A stretch of 5,490 nucleotides of DNA, from contig PUPA01000166.1 in assembly GCA_003552885.1 (NCBI GenBank), positions 1 to 5,490 on the forward strand. The letters are read 5' to 3'. The stretch is from Natrialbaceae archaeon. Its GTDB lineage: Archaea; Halobacteriota; Halobacteria; Halobacteriales; Natrialbaceae. Position numbers and translations under genes: made by a program. Below are positions 1-4,720 of this stretch, one piece after another. Positions within the stretch are counted from its first letter, which is position 1. Each line of letters begins with the position of its first letter. The notes beneath the pieces are model-generated. The model did not search any database, was not told where the DNA came from, and saw only the letters and a list, made by a program, of their open reading frames with translations.

Positions 1-20
1 ATCCGGCGCAAGGGCCGAGT

Positions 21-1052
21 ATGCCAGACGTAGATCTCGAGACGCTTCCGGGCGTTGGACCGGCGACCGCCGACAAACTGCTCGATGCGGGCTACGACAC
101 CTTCCAGAGCCTCGCGGTGGCCTCCCCCGCGGAGCTGTCGAACACGGCCGACGTGGGCGACTCGACGGCGGGTGACATCGTCCGTGCGGCCCGCGACGCC
201 GCCGACATCGGCGGCTTCGAGACCGGCTCGACGGTGTTAGAACGGCGAAACCAGATCGGCAAGCTCTCCTGGCACATAACGGAGGTCGACGAGCTGCTGG
301 GTGGAGGGATCGAGACCCAGTCGATCACGGAGGTGTACGGCGAGTTCGGCTCCGGGAAGTCCCAGGTCACCCACCAGATGGCGGTCAACGTCCAGCTCCC
401 GAAGGAGGTCGGCGGTCTCCACGGCTCGTGTATCTTCATCGACAGCGAGGACACGTTCCGACCCGAGCGGATCGACGACATGGTCCGTGGGCTCCCCGAC
501 GAGGCGATCGAGGCCGCCCTCGAAGACCGGGAGATAGAGGGGACAGCCGACGACGAGGCGGCCCTCGAAGCGCTCGTCGACTCGATACTCGAGCACATCC
601 ACGTCGCGAAGGCGTTCAACTCCAACCACCAGATGCTGCTCGCGGAGAAAGCAAAGGAGCTCGCGGGCGAACACGAGGACGGCGAGTACCCCGTCCGCCT
701 GCTCTGTGTCGACTCGCTGACCGCCCACTTCCGTGCGGAGTACGTCGGCCGTGGCGAGCTCGCCAACCGCCAGCAGAAGCTCAACAAACACCTCCACGAC
801 ATCGACAAGGTCGGCAACCTCTACAACGCCGCGGTGATCGTCACGAACCAGGTGACCTCGAACCCGGACGCCTTCTTCGGCGACCCGACGAAACCGATCG
901 GCGGGAACATCCTGGGCCACAAGTCGACGTTCCGGATGTACCTCCGGAAGTCCAAAGGCGACAAACGGATCGTCCGGCTGGTCGACGCGCCGAACCTCGC
1001 CGACGGCGAGGCCGTCATGCGCGTCCAGGACGAGGGACTGAAACCCGAGTGA
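21..1052 (+). CDS. radA: DNA repair and recombination protein RadA
   Basis: Archaeal RecA/Rad51-family recombinase of 343 residues. It forms ATP-dependent filaments on single-stranded DNA and catalyses homologous pairing and strand exchange in the cytoplasm. The N-terminal domain carries a helix-hairpin-helix DNA-binding motif (LPGVGPATADKL, about residues 9-20). A linker with GGFETG (64-69) sits where the Rad51/RadA polymerisation motif FxxA lies. The ATPase core has Walker A GEFGSGKS (107-114), the DSEDTFRPER segment (141-150), Walker B LLCVD (228-231 region), VTNQV (274-278) and the DNA-binding L2 region around 281-300. An acidic segment at about 157-190 is typical of halophilic RadA. The length and the extreme C-terminus (EGLKPE) match full-length haloarchaeal RadA. 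The ATG at 21 gives the expected N-terminus. No Shine-Dalgarno sequence is visible, which suggests a leaderless transcript with its promoter outside the window. The identification is secure from the motifs. Confidence 0.97.
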   Translation: MPDVDLETLPGVGPATADKLLDAGYDTFQSLAVASPAELSNTADVGDSTAGDIVRAARDAADIGGFETGSTVLERRNQIGKLSWHITEVDELLGGGIETQSITEVYGEFGSGKSQVTHQMAVNVQLPKEVGGLHGSCIFIDSEDTFRPERIDDMVRGLPDEAIEAALEDREIEGTADDEAALEALVDSILEHIHVAKAFNSNHQMLLAEKAKELAGEHEDGEYPVRLLCVDSLTAHFRAEYVGRGELANRQQKLNKHLHDIDKVGNLYNAAVIVTNQVTSNPDAFFGDPTKPIGGNILGHKSTFRMYLRKSKGDKRIVRLVDAPNLADGEAVMRVQDEGLKPE

Positions 1053-1120
1053 CGGCCCCCCGGGCTCTCACTCGACGGGCGCCAGGTATTACAGCGTTCC
1101 GACAGTTTCGGGCCGACGTG

Positions 1121-1133
1121 AAAACGTTTAAGT
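1121..1133 (+). promoter_or_regulatory. Archaeal promoter (BRE plus TATA box) in the radA-atpD gap
   Basis: A purine-rich BRE-like AAAAC (1121-1125) is followed by TTTAAGT (1127-1133), the commonest kind of haloarchaeal TATA box. Archaeal transcription usually starts about 25 bases downstream, which predicts a start near 1152-1157. That is the edge of the first hairpin of the structured region. The same TTTAAGT core occurs upstream of the MinD gene in this window. The match is by eye, and the start site is inferred. Confidence 0.55.
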
Positions 1134-1153
1134 CTCTGGCACGGTCAGGATAA

Positions 1154-1290
1154 CTCGACGCTTCGCTTGGAGGGCCGAAGCGTCAGCGGGGACCTATTCG
1201 AGGGTCGGCCGCGCCGGGGCGCCCGGAACGGCCGACCTTCGTCGCTTTTCGACGCCGTGACGGTGACCGCGAGCGGTGTCGCCCGGGAGT
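1154..1290 (+). ncRNA. Candidate structured small RNA or structured 5' leader upstream of atpD
   Basis: No credible reading frame covers this stretch, but it can fold into four consecutive hairpins. H1 pairs 1157-1165 with 1176-1184 (9 perfect pairs, 10-base loop containing GGAGG). H2 pairs 1203-1211 with 1229-1237 (9 pairs), then a 2x2 internal loop, then 1214-1218 with 1222-1226 (5 pairs). H3 pairs 1240-1244 with 1250-1254. H4 pairs 1262-1265 with 1280-1283 and 1266-1269 with 1274-1277, with a two-base bulge. A TATA box at 1127-1133 would start a transcript almost exactly at H1. I see no C/D boxes, no clear H/ACA architecture, and no RNase P or SRP core motifs. It could be an independent sRNA, the long leader of atpD, or chance folding in GC-rich DNA. 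The ends are approximate. Confidence 0.35.
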
Positions 1291-1304
1291 TCCTAAACAG
1301 TTAT
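1291..1304 (+). promoter_or_regulatory. Possible proximal promoter of atpD
   Basis: The AT-rich patch CCTAAACAGTTAT (about 1292-1304) stands out in a GC-rich gap and is centred roughly 35 bases before the atpD ATG. Transcription starting about 25 bases downstream would leave a leader of about ten bases, as is usual in haloarchaea. The match to the TATA consensus is weaker than that of the box at 1127. The alternative is that atpD is read from the upstream promoter with a leader of about 175 bases. Confidence 0.35.
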
Positions 1305-1332
1305 CCGACTGCGAGCGCAACGTCGCCACGAG

Positions 1333-2025
1333 ATGGCCAAGGACGTAAAGCCCACCCGCAAGGAGCTGATGCAGATCGAAGACCGCATCGACCTCTCCGA
1401 GCGGGGCCACGGCACCCTAGAGAAGAAACGCGACGGGCTGATCATGGAGTTCATGGACATCCTCGACCGTGCCCAGGACGTCCGATCCGACCTCCAGGAC
1501 GACTACGAGCGGGCCCAGCGACGGATCAACATGGCCCGCGCGATGGAAGGCGACGTCGCCGTTCGTGGGGCCGCAGCGGCCCTCGAAGACCACCCCGAGA
1601 TCACCACCGAGGCGAAAAACATCATGGGCGTCGTCGTCCCCCAGATCGAGTCCTCGCGGGTCTCGAAGAGCCTGGATCAGCGTGGTTACGGCGTCCTCGG
1701 CACCTCCGCCCGGATCGACGAGGCGGCCGCAGCCTACGAGGACCTCCTCGAGAGCATCATCCTCGCCGCGGAGGTCGAGACGGCGATGAAGAAGATGCTC
1801 GAGGAGATCGAAACCACGAAACGGCGCGTGAACGCCCTCGAGTTCAAGCTGCTGCCCGAACTCTACGAGAACCAGGCGTACATCGAGCAGAAACTCGAGG
1901 AACAAGAGCGCGAGGAGATATTCCGGCTGAAAAAGATCAAAGAGAAAAAAGAGCAAGAAGAAAGCGACGAACGCGCCGAGCGCGAGGCCGAACGCGAACG
2001 AGTAGCCGTCACGGGCGACGACTGA
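1333..2025 (+). CDS. atpD: A-type ATP synthase subunit D
   Basis: Subunit D (230 residues) of the archaeal A1Ao ATP synthase. It is the central-stalk rotor that turns inside the A3B3 catalytic head and couples it, with subunits F and C, to the membrane ring. The protein starts with the family's typical P-T-R-K-E-L segment (7-12). Long heptad-like helices at about 10-70 and 125-200 form the antiparallel coiled coil. The family signature TTKRRVNALEFKLLPEL lies at 161-177. The C-terminus is a charged Lys/Glu/Arg tail (about 195-225). The ATG at 1333 gives the standard N-terminus. The gene upstream is radA, not atpB, so this subunit is not directly joined to the catalytic-subunit genes here. The gene downstream begins directly after the stop codon, so the two are very probably co-transcribed. 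The family assignment is firm. Confidence 0.95.
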   Translation: MAKDVKPTRKELMQIEDRIDLSERGHGTLEKKRDGLIMEFMDILDRAQDVRSDLQDDYERAQRRINMARAMEGDVAVRGAAAALEDHPEITTEAKNIMGVVVPQIESSRVSKSLDQRGYGVLGTSARIDEAAAAYEDLLESIILAAEVETAMKKMLEEIETTKRRVNALEFKLLPELYENQAYIEQKLEEQEREEIFRLKKIKEKKEQEESDERAEREAERERVAVTGDD

Positions 2026-2421
2026 ATGTCCTGTCCGGCGTGTGGAGGGGCGACCGTCCGGTTCGCGATCCCCGCCGAACACCGCGAGCTCGCCCCCGAG
2101 ACGGTGGAGGCGGCCGCGATCTGTACCCGCTGTCTGACCGTCGAACCGACCGCGGACGAGCCACCGGCCGACCCCGCGTTCCAGCGGGTGAGCGAGGCGT
2201 TCCCCACTCGGCCGGCTCCGGCGGTCCCCCTCGCGCTCTGTCTCTGGCTCTGTGAGTCCCTGGCGACGAACCGTCGGGCGATAGAGGCCGCCCTCGAAGC
2301 GGTCGAACGGGGCGGTGCCGACCCGCTTCTGGCGATCGACCGGCTGATCGCCGACCGGTCGGTCGAACCCGCGATCGACCTCGAACGCCGGCGCCACCAG
2401 CTCGAGGACATGCTGTACTAG
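2026..2421 (+). CDS. Small zinc-ribbon protein next to atpD (probably DUF6276 family)
   Basis: A 131-residue protein of unknown function. It has CPAC at residues 3-6 and CTRC at 33-36, two CxxC knuckles that should bind one zinc ion in a zinc-ribbon fold. Between the knuckles is a short beta-like segment. The rest is Ala/Leu/Glu-rich and probably helical (about 68-128). A Leu-rich stretch around 70-80 is too short and too interrupted by charge to be a convincing membrane segment. The ATG abuts the atpD TGA (TGAATG), so translation is probably coupled to atpD. From memory, small CxxC proteins of this kind follow atpD in haloarchaea and carry the label DUF6276; I could not check this here. A role in ATP synthase assembly or expression is only a guess from position. 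The gene itself is well supported by its frame, composition and tight spacing. Confidence 0.8.
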   Translation: MSCPACGGATVRFAIPAEHRELAPETVEAAAICTRCLTVEPTADEPPADPAFQRVSEAFPTRPAPAVPLALCLWLCESLATNRRAIEAALEAVERGGADPLLAIDRLIADRSVEPAIDLERRRHQLEDMLY

Positions 2422-2434
2422 CCGACCAGTCGGT
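2421..2434. other. Convergent gene junction with a tiny dyad
   Basis: The plus-strand zinc-ribbon gene ends at 2421 and the minus-strand lipoprotein gene ends at 2434, leaving 12 bases between the two stop codons. The gap contains CCGA-CCAG-TCGG (2422-2433), a 4-base-pair dyad. There is no T-rich run of the kind archaeal terminators use. Transcripts from both sides probably read into each other. Confidence 0.4.
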
Positions 2435-3273
2435 CACGCTTCCCCCTCACCGTCGCCGACTCCCCCTTCACCGTCGCCGACTCCCCCTTCACCCTCACCG
2501 GCTTCGCCCTCGCCGTCGAGCGTTTCGAGCGCCTCGGCCGTCCAGTCGGGGCGATCGGGGCTCGTCTCGCCGACGTCCGTGTACGTCCCGCTGTCGACGA
2601 ACCGGAGCTCGCCGTCGAGACCGGCGACGGCCCCCTCGACGTCGTAGCTGGCGATCAGCCCGTCCTCGCGGACGAGGACCTCGACCGTGTAGTCGTCCTC
2701 GAACGTGGTTTCGCCCTCGACCCCGCGACCCTCGATCAGGCGGCCGTCGTCGACCTCCCGGACGGTCGTCTCCTCGACGATCGACAGCGCCTCGAACACG
2801 TGGGACGGCTCGTCCCCGAACGGCCCGGCGTAGCCGCCATCGATGTACGTCACGGAGCCGTCCGGACGTTCGGTTCGCGTGAGCGTGCGTTCGTCCTCGA
2901 GCCAGCGCTCCTCGACCTTCTCGTGGCCGGGGGCGTAGACGTAGATCCGTTCCTGGTGATCCGCCGAGAGGATGCCCTGGAACGTCGGGTCGCGCTCGAC
3001 GTAGAGCTCGAAGGTGCTTGCGACCGAGCCGTCCGCCTCGAGTACGAGCCGCTCGGTCCGGTATGTGTAGGAGGTTCCGTCGGCGGCCGACCGGTGTCCT
3101 TCCGCCAGCGCCTCGAGGTCGACGGTGCCGTCGGCCGGGAAGGCGCCGGCCCCATCGACCTCGACCGGCTCGGCCACCTCGTAGGGCTCGCGGTCGCCCG
3201 TGGCGTCCCCGGCTGCGCCGCTGCAGCCGGCGAGCAACGCGAGCAGGCAGACGGCGAGGACGGCCCGTGTCAC
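2434..3273 (-). CDS. Haloarchaeal lipoprotein with LolA-like beta-rich domain and acidic Gly/Glu tail
   Basis: A predicted secreted, membrane-anchored lipoprotein of 279 residues. I start it at the GTG at 3273-3271. From there it has a short positive N-terminus (TR), a hydrophobic stretch (4-15) and the lipobox LLAGC, with the lipidated Cys at 17. A TATA-like box lies about 30 bases upstream. The open frame extends further upstream, but that part is Arg-rich shadow of prf1. After a flexible acidic linker comes a phrase typical of haloarchaeal lipoproteins: LEALAEGHRSAADGTSYTYR (about 53-72). Alternating beta-like segments follow to about residue 235. This resembles the DUF7537 or outer-membrane lipoprotein-sorting (LolA-like) families; the exact family is uncertain. 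Residues 254-279 are a repeat-built tail of Gly, Glu, Asp and Val. The gene follows prf1 on the same strand with a 44-base gap. Function is unknown; it probably acts on the outer face of the cell membrane. Confidence 0.82.
   Translation of the reverse strand: MTRAVLAVCLLALLAGCSGAAGDATGDREPYEVAEPVEVDGAGAFPADGTVDLEALAEGHRSAADGTSYTYRTERLVLEADGSVASTFELYVERDPTFQGILSADHQERIYVYAPGHEKVEERWLEDERTLTRTERPDGSVTYIDGGYAGPFGDEPSHVFEALSIVEETTVREVDDGRLIEGRGVEGETTFEDDYTVEVLVREDGLIASYDVEGAVAGLDGELRFVDSGTYTDVGETSPDRPDWTAEALETLDGEGEAGEGEGGVGDGEGGVGDGEGEA
2440..2502 (-). repeat. 21-base tandem repeat encoding the lipoprotein tail
   Basis: About three copies of a 21-base unit run head to tail: 2440-2460, 2461-2481 and a diverged copy at 2482-2502. 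The first two differ at only two positions. Because 21 is a multiple of three, each copy adds seven residues in frame (the VGDGEGG type). The array therefore lengthens the acidic Gly/Glu C-terminus of the lipoprotein without breaking the frame. Its near-identity suggests recent duplication by slippage. Confidence 0.85.
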
Positions 3274-3298
3274 TCCGTGGGGTTTGGGGGCGGGCGGA

Positions 3299-3306
3299 GA
3301 AATACT
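3299..3306 (-). promoter_or_regulatory. TATA-like box for the lipoprotein gene
   Basis: On the minus strand this reads AGTATTTC, an AT-rich island in GC-rich DNA, 26-33 bases upstream of the GTG start at 3273. That spacing fits leaderless transcription. It lies in the 44-base gap after the prf1 stop codon, so the lipoprotein may be transcribed independently of prf1. Confidence 0.45.
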
Positions 3307-3317
3307 CCGCGGGCCGA

Positions 3318-4577
3318 TCAGATTCCGGTGTCGTACCGGAGGATGCCGGCGAAGCCGCCGAAGGCGTTGTAGAGCTGTTCGCCCTTCTCGAAGTCCGTCG
3401 AGATGAACTTCGTCTCGGTGCCCCGCTGTTCGGCGATCCCGATCAGGTGTTCGATGGCGTCCTCGCGGTCGTCCGGGCCGGCGGTGACCGCGGCGCCACA
3501 CTCCGTACAGTCGTGGGAGGGCGTGGCCTTTCGCCGGTCGATCACCTCGTAGTCGGTCGCCCCACACTCCGAACAGTCGTAGACGACGACGTCCTTCCGG
3601 AGGTCTTCGCTGATGAGCAGCCGATCGACGGCGCCCATCACGAGGTTCTCGCGGGTCTGCTCGAAGCCGTAGGTCGCGAGCTCGCCGGCGTTGAGCTCCC
3701 CGAAGAACCGCTCCATCTCCCGTTTGTCCTTCATCACCTCGGCGTCGGCGAGGGCGTCCTCGGCGGCGTCGACGAGCTCCCGAAGGCCGGACTCGTCGGT
3801 GTAGGAGACGTCGAACTTGCCGATCACCGCGTCGTCGATCTCGTGGTGGAGGTAGTCGCCGTCCAGGAACTCGTCTTTGGTCGGCGAGGGGCCGCCGACG
3901 AGGACGCCCTCGATCTCGTGGCGTTTGGGGACGAACAGCTCGTTCGCCATTCCGGCGACCTCCTGGTAGAAGTTGTCGATCGCCTCGAGACGCAGCCGGG
4001 CGAACCGCTGGGCGGACTGTCCTCCCTTGCGCTGTTTCCCGGGGACGAGCGAGGAGGCGGACTTGACGGCCTCGATGCGTTTGCCCTTCAGCCAGCCGAC
4101 GTTCGCCTCCCGGCGGTCGAGGACGATCAGCCCGTACAGCCCCGAGTCCGCGAGCATCTCCTCTAGGGGATCGGTGAGGAAGTCGGAGTCACAGTGGTAC
4201 CGAAACGACTCGACGGGCTGGGGTGGGCTCTCGAGGACCTTCGTGACCATCTCGGTCCGGCCGCCCCCGGAGTCGACGGCTCCCGAGAAGAGCACCATCC
4301 CGTTCTCGGGGGGGAACGTGTCGTAGTAGCGCAGCCGGTCTTTGATGCTCGTCAGCGCGTCCTGGACGTTCGTCCGGGTGGACTTCGATTTGATGTTCGA
4401 CGCCTCGCTGTGTTCCTGGGTGACGTGGGCGACGACGTCGCTGACCTGGCGGTCCTCGGGGACGTAGATCGTGACCAGCTGCGTCCCCGACCCCTCGAAC
4501 TGCCTCAGGTCCTCGATGACCTTTCGGAACTCGTATTTCTTCCGGTCGGAAGCCTCCTGGTCGCCCTGCTGGCTCAT
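3318..4577 (-). CDS. prf1: Peptide chain release factor aRF1
   Basis: Archaeal class I release factor (eRF1 family), 419 residues. It reads all three stop codons in the ribosomal A site and triggers release of the finished protein. Domain 1 carries the stop-codon recognition motifs NIKS (61-64) and YHCDSDF (127-133, the YxCxxxF motif). Domain 2 holds the catalytic GGQ (185-187) in GKQRKGGQSAQRF. Domain 3 includes a Cys pair motif, CSEC (335-338) and CTEC (357-360), which is expected to bind zinc. The C-terminus (AFGGFAGILRYDTGI) is typical. I chose the ATG at 4577-4575 (MSQQGDQ). A frame continuing to an ATG at 4619 would add 14 residues that overlap the likely TATA box. All functional motifs are intact. 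It is divergent from the MinD gene and upstream of the lipoprotein gene. The identification is secure; the start is likely. Confidence 0.96.
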   Translation of the reverse strand: MSQQGDQEASDRKKYEFRKVIEDLRQFEGSGTQLVTIYVPEDRQVSDVVAHVTQEHSEASNIKSKSTRTNVQDALTSIKDRLRYYDTFPPENGMVLFSGAVDSGGGRTEMVTKVLESPPQPVESFRYHCDSDFLTDPLEEMLADSGLYGLIVLDRREANVGWLKGKRIEAVKSASSLVPGKQRKGGQSAQRFARLRLEAIDNFYQEVAGMANELFVPKRHEIEGVLVGGPSPTKDEFLDGDYLHHEIDDAVIGKFDVSYTDESGLRELVDAAEDALADAEVMKDKREMERFFGELNAGELATYGFEQTRENLVMGAVDRLLISEDLRKDVVVYDCSECGATDYEVIDRRKATPSHDCTECGAAVTAGPDDREDAIEHLIGIAEQRGTETKFISTDFEKGEQLYNAFGGFAGILRYDTGI

Positions 4578-4599
4578 CGCCCGTACAGAACGCTGCCGC

Positions 4600-4611
4600 G
4601 GGTAAGTATCC
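4600..4611 (-). promoter_or_regulatory. Promoter of prf1
   Basis: On the minus strand this reads GGATACTTACCC, preceded by a CAAA purine-rich BRE-like element. It is centred about 28 bases upstream of the chosen ATG at 4577, which suggests a leaderless mRNA. It lies within the optional upstream extension of the reading frame and so argues for the shorter protein. Confidence 0.5.
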
Positions 4612-4643
4612 TTTGACACGGCGGGGCCGCGACGACTCCCGGT

Positions 4644-4666
4644 GCCGACCGGCAGGCACGGTCGGC
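4644..4666. promoter_or_regulatory. Inverted repeat in the divergent prf1-minD region (possible operator)
   Basis: GCCGACCG (4644-4651) and CGGTCGGC (4659-4666) are perfect 8-base inverted arms separated by 7 bases. The dyad sits between the two promoters, ending about 15 bases before the MinD TATA box and about 33 bases from the prf1 TATA box. The arm spacing would suit a dimeric regulator on one face of the helix. High GC content makes chance dyads common, so the role is only inferred. Confidence 0.3.
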
Positions 4667-4681
4667 CGGAGGTGCTACCGA

Positions 4682-4689
4682 TTTAAGTA
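4682..4689 (+). promoter_or_regulatory. Promoter of the MinD-family gene
   Basis: TTTAAGTA is a close match to the haloarchaeal TATA box. Transcription about 25 bases downstream would begin near 4710, leaving a leader of about ten bases before the ATG at 4721. The core TTTAAGT is identical to the box at 1127-1133. Confidence 0.6.
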
Positions 4690-4720
4690 CCAGCCGTCAC
4701 ACTGTTCACCACGACCGAGC

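Noticed and set aside
157..590. Acidic insertion in RadA (about residues 157-190) as a novel domain
   Set aside because: From known haloarchaeal RadA sequences this acidic segment is lineage-typical and not peculiar to this window.
1100..1290. tRNA, C/D box RNA, H/ACA RNA, RNase P RNA or SRP RNA in the radA-atpD gap
   Set aside because: No cloverleaf, no RUGAUGA/CUGA boxes, no ANA trinucleotides placed right after the hairpins, and no recognisable RNase P or SRP core motifs. The region is kept only as an unclassified structured candidate.
1167..2255. Long plus-strand open frame of 362 codons overlapping atpD
   Set aside because: It is the +1 shadow of atpD and the zinc-ribbon gene. Its translation is extremely Arg/Pro/Gly-rich, as expected from out-of-frame GC-rich DNA, and it matches no family.
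1417..2397. Long minus-strand open frame of 326 codons opposite atpD and the zinc-ribbon gene
   Set aside because: Antisense shadow. Absence of stops reflects GC-rich codon use, and two well-supported genes occupy the other strand.
3274..3567. N-terminal extension of the lipoprotein upstream of the GTG at 3273
   Set aside because: The extension is Arg-rich, overlaps the prf1 coding region, and would bury the signal peptide and lipobox about 100 residues inside the protein.
3018..4166. Long plus-strand open frame of 382 codons opposite prf1 and the lipoprotein gene
   Set aside because: Antisense shadow of aRF1, which has intact NIKS and GGQ motifs. Composition is not protein-like at its start (Arg/Pro runs), and there is no promoter.
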